From Rhodococcus sp. P1Y (GTDB lineage: Bacteria > Actinomycetota > Actinomycetes > Mycobacteriales > Mycobacteriaceae), in the NCBI RefSeq assembly GCF_003641205.1, contig NZ_CP032762.1, positions 4,980,001-5,044,000 of the forward strand: a stretch of DNA of 64,000 bases. Reading direction: 5' to 3'. The notes beneath the pieces are model-generated. The model did not search any database, was not told the origin of the DNA, and saw only the letters and a list, made by a program, of their open reading frames with translations. Within the stretch, counting starts at the first letter, position 1. The number at the start of each line of letters is the position of its first letter. The translations under genes and the position numbers were made by a program. Below are positions 17,292-25,279 of this stretch, piece after piece.

Positions 17292-17546
17292 TTAGCGTAC
17301 ACGTGAAAGGTACGCGCAGACTCCGACATTCACAGCAGTACGACCAATGACATCAAGCGTCAGGGACGAAACGACTTTGCCCATCGACGTCCCCGCGGCC
17401 GCGCGAGCATGAACTGCCGCGAGGTCGCGGAGAGGTACGCGCTCGCCGATATCGACGACGAGCTCACCGCGATCGTCGCGCTCCACCAGTTCCGTGAGTT
17501 GCGACGCATCGCTACGGAGATGCGTGCGATACCCGGTCACGTGAAC
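17292..17546 (-). pseudogene. C-terminal remnant of an MDR-family oxidoreductase
   Basis: The minus strand encodes ~80 residues matching the C-terminal end of zinc-free quinone-oxidoreductase/NADP-dependent alcohol dehydrogenases. They include LRSDASQLTELVERDDRGEL and PLRDLAAVHARAAAG...GKVVSSLTL; compare the intact homologue at 31763-32668. No N-terminal catalytic half is present. The upstream stretch 17547-17679 continues in another frame after a stop, as expected for decay. It lies just after the TetR gene and may be a relic of a TetR-controlled oxidoreductase. Confidence 0.55.
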
Positions 17547-17679
17547 GTCGTTCGCCAGCAGTTGCTCTCGACGCTATCGCAGACCGCAAGGTATTCAGCA
17601 ACCTGCTCCCTCCGTCCGCGATCGCATGCGAGCCGTACCGCCCCGCTCGGCAGGAGCACGCCGAAAGCGCTGACCACTC

Positions 17680-18261
17680 CTAGCGCGGGTCGCCTCCGGC
17701 CGCCCGCCAGATCAACGCGGCCGTTCGCTCTGGCCAGCGTTCGGGAATGGGATCTCCGGCGAGTGCCCGGCCGTAGAACGAGCCGGTGGCCATCGGAACG
17801 ACTATCTCGAGGTCCGCGTCGACCGGAATTGATCCGGCGCGCTGACCGCGTTCGAGGATGTCGCGAATACGTTGCCGTCGTGGGGCTACGACGCCTGCCT
17901 GGTAACGGTCACGAACATCCTCGTCGGTGCCCTCCTGCAGCATTGTCCCCACAAGAGCCATACGGCCGGGGCGCGAGACACCCGAGCTGAAGTCGGTGAG
18001 TTCGCGGACCAGCGCTTCGAACGGCTCGGCGTCGTCGAGTTCGGGCGATGCGACTTCGGTGACGGCGGTGACGGCTGCTTCCGCGAGCGCAGCCTTCGTC
18101 GCCCACCGGCGGTAGATGGCTTGCCGGGTCGTGCCGGCGTCGGACGCCACGCGATGAACAGACATGGCGTCGTACCCCGATTCGGCCAGATGTCGCGCGG
18201 CGACGGCAAGAACGCGGTCGTCGATCGTCGTATCGCGCGCACGGCCCGTCTTGCTCACCAT
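17680..18261 (-). CDS. TetR-family regulator
   Basis: A 193-residue repressor. The N-terminal HTH is MSVHRVASDAGTTRQAIYRRW (about residues 35-55 counted from ATG 18261). An in-frame ATG at 18273 would add four residues. The C-terminal ligand domain is generic (TetR_C type). It is divergent from the truncated-globin gene. A near-ideal palindrome with 9-bp arms lies between the two starts, so it probably represses both. Downstream lies the remnant of an oxidoreductase that may once have been its target. Inducer unknown. Confidence 0.9.
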   Translation of the reverse strand: MVSKTGRARDTTIDDRVLAVAARHLAESGYDAMSVHRVASDAGTTRQAIYRRWATKAALAEAAVTAVTEVASPELDDAEPFEALVRELTDFSSGVSRPGRMALVGTMLQEGTDEDVRDRYQAGVVAPRRQRIRDILERGQRAGSIPVDADLEIVVPMATGSFYGRALAGDPIPERWPERTAALIWRAAGGDPR

Positions 18262-18282
18262 GATTGGCAACATACCTTGTCA

Positions 18283-18306
18283 ATACAATACTGTTGTGTA
18301 TTGTAT
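18283..18306. promoter_or_regulatory. TetR operator between tetR and globin gene
   Basis: ATACAATAC-TGTTGT-GTATTGTAT has perfect 9-bp arms and a 6-bp centre. It ends 5 bp before the globin start codon and lies 21 bp from the TetR start. AT-rich in a GC-rich genome, it probably also contains the -10 element. Confidence 0.75.
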
Positions 18307-18311
18307 CGAAG

Positions 18312-18779
18312 ATGGCAGATCCGACGCTCTACGACTGGGCCGGCGGAGACGGTGCGTTCCGGCGGCTGCTCGACGCGTTCTACGACCACGTCGAGCGAGA
18401 CCCGTTGCTGTCGCCGATGTTTCCCGGTGGCGTGGGCGAAGATCACCGTGCTCACGTCACCCTCTGGTGGGCCGAGGTTTTCGGCGGACCCGATCGCTAC
18501 ACAGCCGAGCTCGGTGGATACCACCGCATGCTCGCCCACCACATCGACCTGGGAATCACAGCATTGCAGCGTCGTCGATTCGTGGAGTTGATGTCGATCG
18601 CGGCCGACGACGCCGGGCTACCCGACGATCCCGAGTTCCGCTCGGCATTCATGGCATACGTCGAATGGGGAACGCGACTGGCGTTCTCTAACTCTCAGCC
18701 GAATGCCGAGGTGGTGGCCGACGCACCCGTCCCACGCTGGGGCTGGGGCGTCGCGCCGCCCTGGAATCCTGGCGCTTGA
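18312..18779 (+). CDS. Group II truncated hemoglobin
   Basis: A 155-residue 2-on-2 globin. It has LYDWAGGDGAFRRLLDAFY at the N-terminus, WWAEVFGGPDRY before the F region, and MLAHHIDLGI with the proximal histidine. A tail PVPRWGWGVAPPW is typical of actinobacterial members. These bind O2/NO through heme; roles in NO detoxification or redox sensing are known for some. ATG 18312 lies 5 bp past the palindrome. There is little room for a ribosome-binding site, so a leaderless or short-leader mRNA is possible. Likely controlled by the divergent TetR gene. Confidence 0.88.
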   Translation: MADPTLYDWAGGDGAFRRLLDAFYDHVERDPLLSPMFPGGVGEDHRAHVTLWWAEVFGGPDRYTAELGGYHRMLAHHIDLGITALQRRRFVELMSIAADDAGLPDDPEFRSAFMAYVEWGTRLAFSNSQPNAEVVADAPVPRWGWGVAPPWNPGA

Positions 18780-18851
18780 TCTTTGGAATTCGAGCGCACG
18801 GCTTTGCAGGTAGGTTGACCTGCCCCGCGCCGATTCCGCACGCTGTCCTTC

Positions 18852-19283
18852 CTACAGTCTCACGAGGACGCCGAGGGCGAACATTCGTCCGGACTTCTCT
18901 TCGTGTTTCGCAATCACCGGCAGTGCGGGCATAACTACTTCATGCCACAGACGATCGCGCTCTTCGTCGACCGCAATCCTTGCTGATACCTCCCACTCCC
19001 TGTCACCAACCCGGATCACGGCGGACTTGGCCACGACAAGATTCTTTACCCAGTCCGGATCGGTTTTCGCGCCGAATGCGGAACCCACCACCACGTACGA
19101 AGAGCCGTGCTCGAGATAGATGACAGGTGTCGTTCTTGACAGGCCTGTCTTGCGTCCGGGCACCGTCAACAGCAGAACGGGCAGTCCAACGGACCTCCCG
19201 CCGAGGCGGCCGTTTGATCTCCGGTACAGGGCAACGGCCGCTCGGTTACGAAACATCAATGCGGCCTTGGAAATTGGATGCAT
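18852..19283 (-). CDS. Nitroreductase-family (Ddn-like) F420-type protein
   Basis: A 143-residue split-beta-barrel protein of the deazaflavin-dependent nitroreductase (Ddn/Rv3547) family. LLTVPGRKTGLSRTTPVIYL and VVVGSAFGAKTDPDWVKNLV are the family signatures of F420-binding members. Family members reduce quinones or nitroimidazoles with F420H2. The start is uncertain. ATG 19283 fits family length. The frame is open to a TTG at 19325, while a good GGAGGT site nearby instead serves an out-of-frame ATG at 19315 that stops after 19 codons. An N-terminal frame disturbance is therefore possible. Confidence 0.82.
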   Translation of the reverse strand: MHPISKAALMFRNRAAVALYRRSNGRLGGRSVGLPVLLLTVPGRKTGLSRTTPVIYLEHGSSYVVVGSAFGAKTDPDWVKNLVVAKSAVIRVGDREWEVSARIAVDEERDRLWHEVVMPALPVIAKHEEKSGRMFALGVLVRL

Positions 19284-19403
19284 CTGCCGTCGGGAGAACG
19301 GATATCTTCGCCCATGCTCTCCCAACCTCCCTTCGAATGTCGGTTGTAGCCGACGTGTAGTCGGCCGAGATCAATTGCGTCGCAAGCAGACTGAGCTTGG
19401 TAT

Positions 19404-19994
19404 CTACTTCTGATTGCCGTAGTCGAGCCAGGTGCCGTCTGGCATGATTGCTTCGGTGAGGTCGGCACCGTCCAGGACGGCGGTGGCAATATCGGCCCCG
19501 GACAAGTTGGCCTTGCCAAGGTAGGCACTGATCAGGATGGCGCCGGTCAGGTCTGCTTGACCGAGATATGCGCCAGTCATGTACGCACCGGACAGGTCCG
19601 CCCCGGCGAGATCCGCGTACCCGAGGAACGTTGACTTCAGATACGCCATAGTCAGGTTGGCGTCCCGCAAACTAGCGCGTGTGAGGTACGCGCCGGTGAA
19701 GTTGGCATCGTGCGCGATCACCCCGCTGAGATCGGCCCTCGCCATGTCTGCGCCGACGAACTCTGCCGAGGTCAGATTGGCGCCGGCAAGGTTGGCGTCG
19801 GCGAGGTCGGCTCCCGACAGATCGGCGCCGGTAAGGTCCACGCCCGACAGGTTCGCGCCAGCCAGCCTATCTCCGGCAAGATCGGCCTCGGCGAGGCTAA
19901 CTCTCCCCGAGCCCGGAGCCTCTCGACAGGAATTCCAGGCGGCGACATCTGAGCGAAGCAGGTCCAGAGAAGCCGCCAGCGAAGTCGAAGCCAT
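19404..19994 (-). CDS. Pentapeptide-repeat protein
   Basis: A 196-residue protein. After a 45-residue N-terminus it consists of about 28 tandem A(D/N)LxG/x pentapeptides (LSGADLADANLAGANL and similar) and should form a right-handed quadrilateral beta-helix. Relatives include MfpA/Qnr DNA mimics, but most have unknown roles and nothing here shows gyrase binding. The start is at ATG 19994, preceded by GGGGG; the upstream frame is open but not conserved-looking. It is divergent from a TetR regulator with two identical operators between them, so control by that repressor is likely. Confidence 0.9.
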   Translation of the reverse strand: MASTSLAASLDLLRSDVAAWNSCREAPGSGRVSLAEADLAGDRLAGANLSGVDLTGADLSGADLADANLAGANLTSAEFVGADMARADLSGVIAHDANFTGAYLTRASLRDANLTMAYLKSTFLGYADLAGADLSGAYMTGAYLGQADLTGAILISAYLGKANLSGADIATAVLDGADLTEAIMPDGTWLDYGNQK

Positions 19995-20059
19995 CGAACC
20001 CCCGAAATGGTCACAATGCCGGTCACCGACTGCCGAGGCAGCCAAGAGCCGAACGCCTA

Positions 20060-20102
20060 GTTGACAGCGTCAACCTAACACCAGCTTGTTGACAGCGTCA
20101 AC
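20060..20102. promoter_or_regulatory. Twin TetR operators
   Basis: Two identical 15-bp palindromes GTTGACAGCGTCAAC lie at 20060-20074 and 20088-20102, 28 bp centre to centre. Each contains TTGACA, a consensus -35. TATCCT at 20109-20114 precedes the GTG start of tetR by 6 nt. Confidence 0.78.
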
Positions 20103-20120
20103 CGCATCTATCCTGCTGAG

Positions 20121-20717
20121 GTGCGGGAACCGACTCGAGACACGCGACGCGCTCTTATCTCCGCGGCCACAGACCTTCTGGCGCAGGGTGGACCGACCAA
20201 CGTCACCCTGAGAGCGGTCGGCGCAGCGGCCGACGTCTCGCGAACCGCGCCATATCGCCACTTCAAAGACAAGGACGACCTGCTGAGTACGGTGGCTGCC
20301 GAAAATCTGAACTTCTTGAAAGCGGAAATGCAGCGCGCGGTAGATAATTCCGACCCAACCTCCACCCCACTATTCCGCGCATGCCTTTCCTACGTCCGTG
20401 TCGCTTGGACATTCCCCAACCACTACCGGCTCGAGTTCGGAGGTGACTACGCTTTCAAACCGACTGGCGTGCTCGAGGATGCCGCCGCCGACTTCAACCA
20501 GTACTTCAAAGAACTCGTAATCGAGGCGCAGCGGAGCAACACCCTCATCGCCGACGATGTTCGGGACGTCGGACCACTGCTATGGGTCTTGCTGCACGGA
20601 TTGGCCATGTCCAATCACCTTGTCGCCGAGCAAACGTGCGACCCCGGCACCGGATACGAAGCCGAAGACCTGCCCCGTGTTCTCGCCCTCGCTTTGCGGA
20701 ACCTGGCTCCGCGCTGA
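20121..20717 (+). CDS. TetR-family regulator (WHG-type C-terminal domain)
   Basis: A 198-residue repressor starting at GTG 20121. The HTH is VTLRAVGAAADVSRTAPYRHF (residues about 31-51), followed by the conserved KDKDDLL. The C-terminal domain (FPNHYRLEFGGDY, VLLHGLAMS) resembles the TetR_C_33/WHG group. Two identical operators lie immediately upstream, one ending 18 bp before the start, so autorepression is very likely. The divergent pentapeptide-repeat gene is the natural co-target. Ligand unknown. Confidence 0.92.
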   Translation: MREPTRDTRRALISAATDLLAQGGPTNVTLRAVGAAADVSRTAPYRHFKDKDDLLSTVAAENLNFLKAEMQRAVDNSDPTSTPLFRACLSYVRVAWTFPNHYRLEFGGDYAFKPTGVLEDAAADFNQYFKELVIEAQRSNTLIADDVRDVGPLLWVLLHGLAMSNHLVAEQTCDPGTGYEAEDLPRVLALALRNLAPR

Positions 20718-20802
20718 GAATTGACGTGCACGAGCCGGAACTGGATGGTTCACGGCAAGCAGGCACAACAAACCGATTCCTGGTTTACCAGCTGAAATGA
20801 GT

Positions 20803-20833
20803 GGAACCGCCAGGCCTGCAACCTGGCGGTTCC
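20803..20833 (-). terminator. Hairpin terminator after tRNA-Cys
   Basis: GGAACCGCCAGG and CCTGGCGGTTCC form a perfect 12-bp stem with a 7-nt loop, 4 bp beyond the tRNA 3' end on the minus strand. There is no long T-run after it on that strand, as is common in actinobacteria. The gap 20718-20802 shows no gene. Confidence 0.75.
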
Positions 20834-20837
20834 TTCG

Positions 20838-20908
20838 AGCGAGCGACGGGATTCGAACCCGTGTAAACGGCTTTGCAGGCCGGTGCCTAGCCACTCAGCC
20901 ACACCCGC
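20838..20908 (-). tRNA. tRNA-Cys (anticodon GCA)
   Basis: A 71-nt cloverleaf. The acceptor GCGGGTG pairs with CGCTCGC (two G-T pairs). The anticodon loop CTGCAAA carries GCA. The T-arm is ACGGG-TTCGAAT-CCCGT. The discriminator is U73, the identity element of tRNA-Cys. CCA is not encoded. Confidence 0.96.
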
Positions 20909-20998
20909 ATCGAGGACAAATATGCCGTGCCCGTCGCCGACTGACCATGGTTTCGCTCAGCGTGATTCCAACCCGGTGAGCGCGTGATGACCCCCGAA

Positions 20999-21088
20999 GG
21001 TAATTACCCACTCACGACCCGGCCACCTGCTCGTGAGTGGGTAGTTACGTTCGGCGGTAAGTTTGCGCGCACGGGCGGCGAAGCCGCC
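20999..21088. repeat. Intergenic hairpin element, second member of dispersed family
   Basis: GGTAATTACCCACTCACGA (20999-21017) pairs with TCGTGAGTGGGTAGTTACG (21031-21049), 17 of 19 positions. It is followed by GCGCGCACGGGCGGCGAAGC, which contains a GGCGGC-GAA-GCCGCC hairpin continuing to 21088. The same words GTGAGTGGGTA and GCGCGCACGGGCGGCGAAGC occur at 4534-4590. 20909-20998 holds nothing else that I can see. Confidence 0.65.
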
Positions 21089-21108
21089 GATCGTGGGAGG
21101 ATGGACCC

Positions 21109-21642
21109 ATGTCTGCAACGCCACCGCTCCCACTCGACCCCATTGCAGAGGCCCACCGCCAGTGGACCAAGCATGGATGGGGCGATGTCGCCGACGGGAT
21201 GGCCGCTGTCACTTCACTCATGCGTGCCCAGCAAATCATGTTGGCCAGAGTCGAGGAGGCGCTGAAACCGACAGGCCTGACGTTCTCACGCTACGAACTC
21301 CTCACCCTGCTGACCTTCACCAAGAACGGCGCCATCCCCATGGCCAAAGCCAGTGCCAGGCTTCAGGTTCACCCGACGAGTGTCACCAATGCAGTCGACA
21401 GGCTCGAAGCCGCCGGATATGTCCGTCGAACTCCGCACCCGAGCGATCGAAGGACCACGCTGGTAGAAATCACCGACACCGGCCGCACGTTGGCGGTCGA
21501 CGCCACCGAGAAACTCAACGACCAGGTGTTCGGCAAGCCCGGTCTGGCCAAGGACCGTCTGACATCGCTGGTTCGTATCCTTGCCGAACTCAGGCGAACC
21601 GCCGGTGATTTCGAGGACATCGGGACAACACCGGCCTGGTGA
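21109..21642 (+). CDS. MarR-family regulator
   Basis: A 177-residue winged-helix regulator. LTFSRYELLTLLTF leads into AKASARLQVHPTSVTNAVDRLE (recognition helix), and the wing DRRTTLVEITDTGR follows. GTGGGAGG (21093-21100) lies 8 nt before ATG 21109; the nearer ATG 21101 abuts it. No divergent target gene is present: the next gene in the same direction is a small actin-fold protein 75 bp away. No clear MarR palindrome was found at its start. Confidence 0.9.
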   Translation: MSATPPLPLDPIAEAHRQWTKHGWGDVADGMAAVTSLMRAQQIMLARVEEALKPTGLTFSRYELLTLLTFTKNGAIPMAKASARLQVHPTSVTNAVDRLEAAGYVRRTPHPSDRRTTLVEITDTGRTLAVDATEKLNDQVFGKPGLAKDRLTSLVRILAELRRTAGDFEDIGTTPAW

Positions 21643-21717
21643 GTGACGTCGCTCCGCCGATCCGTGATGGAATGTCCCGAGGACGTGGCGGGGGCCGCGT
21701 CGAGGTTGGAGTGAAGA

Positions 21718-22548
21718 GTGTTGGTAGTAGGCGTCGGCGCGGGTGCACACGGTGCTCGCGCAATCCTGACGTACCTGGACAGTCCGCATCGAGCGCCGAT
21801 CGCATCGCGAACAGTGCGTCGGCAACGCGGCCAAACGCTGGCGTCGACCATCGCGGCAGGGGTATCTGCACTTCACACCACCGCATCCAAACTAGCTGTA
21901 CCCGTGGCGTATTCGGCTATCGCCTACAGGCAGACCGAGGATGCGGACGCATTGAGTACGCGCCGCGACCCTCGGCCCTCCTGGCTCGTACACGAGACCG
22001 CCGCGCAATTGCGATACCTCAGGTTCACCGGAACCGTTCCCTCACACGGCGCGACGGTGCTGTGCGACCTCGGAAGCACAGGAATGACGGTGTCCGTCCT
22101 CGACCTCTCCGCCGGAGCAACCGTCGCATCGCGTCGAACATCCACATTCTGCGGAGACGACCTCGATCACCTCGTTCGTAGACACCTGGCCGAGAACGGC
22201 GTAAGAACCGACGTCGACGCCTCCCGATCCATCAAGGAGCAGCTGAGCGGTTCCGGTGTCGTCAGCGCACACGGAGCGGACGGAACCGGGCAGCACGTAT
22301 TCACCCGGCGCGATTTCGAGGGCATCATCTCGGGCCCGGTACGGTACGCCACCATGGTCGTCGAGCAGACCATCGCGCTGTCGGGTGCGAAGCCCGCGTC
22401 GATCGTTCTTCTCGGGGGCGGGGCGAACGTCGCATCGATCGGTGCTGCGTTCGAAAAGCGGCTCGGTCTCAGAACACTCGTACCCGGCCGACCCGAACTG
22501 GTGTCGGCACGAGGCGCAGCCCTGCTGTCCGTGGATCAGCAGGGCTGA
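21718..22548 (+). CDS. Small actin/Hsp70-fold protein
   Basis: A 276-residue protein starting at GTG 21718. Sequence features suggest a reduced Hsp70/actin ATPase fold: GVGAGAHGARA at the N-terminus, ATVLCDLGSTGMTVSVLDL as a phosphate-2-like strand-loop, and SIVLLGGGANVASIG as an adenosine-type motif, followed by PELVSARGAALL. There is no substrate-binding domain and no membrane segment. Similar stand-alone proteins are scattered in Rhodococcus-type genomes without known function. It follows a MarR regulator in the same direction, and the enoyl-CoA hydratase gene converges on it. Confidence 0.7.
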   Translation: MLVVGVGAGAHGARAILTYLDSPHRAPIASRTVRRQRGQTLASTIAAGVSALHTTASKLAVPVAYSAIAYRQTEDADALSTRRDPRPSWLVHETAAQLRYLRFTGTVPSHGATVLCDLGSTGMTVSVLDLSAGATVASRRTSTFCGDDLDHLVRRHLAENGVRTDVDASRSIKEQLSGSGVVSAHGADGTGQHVFTRRDFEGIISGPVRYATMVVEQTIALSGAKPASIVLLGGGANVASIGAAFEKRLGLRTLVPGRPELVSARGAALLSVDQQG

Positions 22549-22555
22549 CCTGCAC

Positions 22556-23331
22556 TCACCGGTGGACGAACTTCGCCTGACGCTTCTCGACGAAGGCGGC
22601 CATACCTTCCTTCTGGTCCTCGGTCGCGAACGTCGAGTGGAACAACCGTCGTTCGAACCGAACACCCTCGGCAAGCGAGGATTCGAAGGATCGGTTGACC
22701 GCGTCCTTGGCCATCATTGCGATGGGTAACGACATCTCGGCGATGGTGGTTGCAGTGGCAATCGCCTCGTCGAGCAGGTCGGCCGCAGGCACGATCCGCG
22801 ACACCAGACCGGCCCGCTCGGCCTCGTCGACCTTCATGTTTCGGCCGGTCAGCACCAGCTCCATCGCCTTCGCCTTGCCCACCGCACGCGTGAGACGCTG
22901 CGATCCTCCGATTCCGGGGATGACACCGAGTTTGATCTCCGGCTGGCCGAACACCGCGTTGTCGGCGGCGATCAGTACGTCACACAGCATGGCCAGTTCA
23001 CAACCCCGCCGAGCGCATATCCGGCCACTGCTGCCACGATGGGGGTTCTGGCCGCGCTCAGACGATCCCACGAGGTGAAGAAGTCGTCGAGGTAGACATC
23101 CATGTACGACTTGGGCTGCATTTCCTTGATATCGGCGCCGGCGGCGAACGCCTTCTCCGAACCGGTGATCAGGATTGCGCCGATGCTCTCGTCACGGTCG
23201 AGATCCTCGACGACAGAGACCACCTCACTCATCAACTGAGAATTCAAGGCGTTGAGCGCCTTCGGACGATTCAGGGTGATGATCCCGACGCGTCCGCGCC
23301 GCTCGAGCAGGATCGTCTCGTAGTCGCTCAT
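22556..23331 (-). pseudogene. Enoyl-CoA hydratase, frameshifted
   Basis: A crotonase-fold protein in two frames. From ATG 23331: [19 protein letters not shown]...[18 protein letters not shown]...[10 protein letters not shown], followed in another frame by [20 protein letters not shown]...[16 protein letters not shown] to the stop at 22556. The join GYALGG-GCELA is the canonical active-site loop and needs one extra G in the run at 23004-23007 (plus strand CCCC). Without the indel it is a full-length EchA8-type hydratase of ~258 residues with both catalytic Glu regions. Its start overlaps the mmsB stop by 4 bp, making it the last gene of the valine operon. Sequencing error is as likely as true loss. 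Confidence 0.85.
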
Positions 23332-24236
23332 GCGCCAGCTCCTGTCGAACGCTCGCGAATGTCGTTGATGATGCCGGAGAAATCGACGTCGGTACCACCG
23401 CCGGAAGTTTCCTTGAACCGCGAGTAGATCTCCGCAGCCTGCAGTCCGAGGGTTCCCTCGACACCGTTGTCCCGCAATGCGTTCGCGGCGAGGCCGAGAT
23501 CCTTGTCCATCAATGCCGCGGCGAAGCCGGGCTTGTAGTCGTTGTTGGCGGGGCTCGTGGGGACCGGCCCCGGCACCGGACAGTTGGTCGTCAACGCCCA
23601 ACACTGACCCGACGCCGTGGATGCGACGTCGAACAGTGCCTGATTGCTCAGTCCGAGCTTTTCCCCTAGGACGAACGCTTCGCTGATCGCGATCATCGAG
23701 ACGCCGAGGATCATGTTGTTGCACACCTTGGCGGCTTGACCGTTGCCCGCCGCGCCACAGTGCACCACCTTACGGCCCATCACGTCGAGTACCGCTGCAG
23801 CCGAATCGAAATCGGCCTCGGAACCACCGACCATGAACGTCAACGTGCCGGCCGCTGCTCCCCCAACCCCGCCCGATACGGGCGCATCGAGGCTGCGATG
23901 CCCTGCTTCGCTCACCAGCTTGTGGGCGGCATGGGCGTCGGCGACATCGATCGTCGACGAGTCGATGAACAGCGTTCCCGGCGCTGCTGCGGGGAGCAGG
24001 TCTTCGTAGAGACCGAGCACGAGACGCCCGTTGGGCAACATCGTCACGACGGTGTCGGCGTCCTTCACAGCGGCAACCGCGGATTCGACGACGGTGACGC
24101 CGTCGGACGTTGCCTGTGTCAGCGCTGCGGGCACCAGGTCGAATCCCTGCACCGTGTATCCGGCCTTGACGAGGTTGGCCGCCATCGGGCCGCCCATGTG
24201 TCCGAGACCGATGAAGCCGATCGTCTTCTCACTCAT
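23328..24236 (-). CDS. mmsB: 3-hydroxyisobutyrate dehydrogenase
   Basis: A 302-residue NAD-dependent beta-hydroxyacid dehydrogenase that oxidises 3-hydroxyisobutyrate to methylmalonate semialdehyde. The Rossmann loop is [12 protein letters not shown], the substrate-binding signature [11 protein letters not shown], and the catalytic lysine lies in [12 protein letters not shown] typical C-terminal KDLGLA segment is present. The ATG overlaps the upstream hydrolase stop by 4 bp and the gene overlaps the enoyl-CoA hydratase by 4 bp. The open frame continues upstream inside the hydrolase gene but is not coding. It supplies the substrate of MmsA encoded in the same operon. Confidence 0.95.
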   Translation of the reverse strand: MSEKTIGFIGLGHMGGPMAANLVKAGYTVQGFDLVPAALTQATSDGVTVVESAVAAVKDADTVVTMLPNGRLVLGLYEDLLPAAAPGTLFIDSSTIDVADAHAAHKLVSEAGHRSLDAPVSGGVGGAAAGTLTFMVGGSEADFDSAAAVLDVMGRKVVHCGAAGNGQAAKVCNNMILGVSMIAISEAFVLGEKLGLSNQALFDVASTASGQCWALTTNCPVPGPVPTSPANNDYKPGFAAALMDKDLGLAANALRDNGVEGTLGLQAAEIYSRFKETSGGGTDVDFSGIINDIRERSTGAGA

Positions 24237-25279
24237 ACGTTGTTCTCCAGTCCTAGCTCGAGGCTGCCCACGCTGCCGAAGTACCGATCGACGTCGGCGT
24301 CGGTTACGTCTGCGAGAGTCGCAGGCGTCCACTTCGGGTTTCTGTCCTTCTCCACCACCTGCGCCCTGATGCCTTCGACGAGATCGTGTGATTCGAGGCT
24401 CGCGAGCGAGACGCGGTACTCCTCGTTCAGTACTTCTTCGAGCGACGACGCCTTCGCCGCATTTCGGAGAGAACGCAGCGTCACCTTCAGCGACACGGGC
24501 GATTTCGATTCGATGTCGGAGGCGGCCTTCTCCGCGTCGGGAAGTCCGCTGCCGCGCAGGCCGTCGACGATCTCCTCGACGGTGTTCGCTGCGTAGTACC
24601 GGTCGATCCACTCGCTCGATGCTTCGAGCGCCGACGACGGTGCTTCCTCGGTGTATTCGGTCAACGCATCCGAGAGCAGGCCGCTGACCACTGCGTCGTA
24701 GAACTTCTCGAGATTGGCCGACGGCATGTAGTGATCAGCGAATCCCGCCGCGATGGCGTCACCCGCGTCCATTCGAGCGGTCGTCAGACCGAGATGCGTG
24801 CCGAGTTCTCCTGGCGCACGCGAGAGCAAGTACGTGCCACCGACGTCCGGGATGAACCCGATCCCGACCTCGGGCATCGCTATCTTGGAGCGTTCGGTGA
24901 CGATGCGGGTGTTGGCGTGCGCCGACAGTCCGACGCCACCTCCCATGACGACACCGTCCATGATCGCGACGTACGGCTTTGGGAACCGAGCGATTGCAGC
25001 GTTGAGGATGTACTCGTCGCGCCAGAAGTCCTTGGAACCGCTGCCGCCGTCTTTGGCGTCGTGGTAGATCGAGACGATGTCACCGCCCGCGCACAGCCCT
25101 CGCTCGCCGGCGCCGACCAGAAGGACCACGTCGATCCCGTCGTCGGCTGCCCACTCTTCGAGCTTCGGTGCAATCTGCAGCACCATGTCGTGATTGAGGG
25201 CGTTGATGGCCTTGGGCCGATTCAGCGTGATTCTGCCGACGCCGCCGCGGACGTCGAACAGAACTTCAGGCTCGGTCAT
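24233..25279 (-). CDS. 3-hydroxyisobutyryl-CoA hydrolase
   Basis: A 348-residue crotonase-superfamily hydrolase releasing 3-hydroxyisobutyrate from its CoA ester in valine breakdown. [14 protein letters not shown] forms the oxyanion loop. [16 protein letters not shown] and [19 protein letters not shown] carry the conserved Glu and Asp typical of HIBYL-CoA hydrolases and distinguish it from plain enoyl-CoA hydratases. The ~350-residue length also fits. It overlaps its neighbours by 4 bp on both sides. Confidence 0.92.
   Translation of the reverse strand: MTEPEVLFDVRGGVGRITLNRPKAINALNHDMVLQIAPKLEEWAADDGIDVVLLVGAGERGLCAGGDIVSIYHDAKDGGSGSKDFWRDEYILNAAIARFPKPYVAIMDGVVMGGGVGLSAHANTRIVTERSKIAMPEVGIGFIPDVGGTYLLSRAPGELGTHLGLTTARMDAGDAIAAGFADHYMPSANLEKFYDAVVSGLLSDALTEYTEEAPSSALEASSEWIDRYYAANTVEEIVDGLRGSGLPDAEKAASDIESKSPVSLKVTLRSLRNAAKASSLEEVLNEEYRVSLASLESHDLVEGIRAQVVEKDRNPKWTPATLADVTDADVDRYFGSVGSLELGLENNV

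Noticed and set aside
17409..17990. 193-codon plus-strand open frame beginning MNCREVAERYALADIDDE
   Set aside because: It runs across the TetR gene on the other strand; the minus strand shows clear oxidoreductase similarity over its first half.
20838..20908. tRNA genes as attachment site of an integrated element
   Set aside because: I found no integrase gene and no repeated tRNA 3' end nearby for either tRNA.
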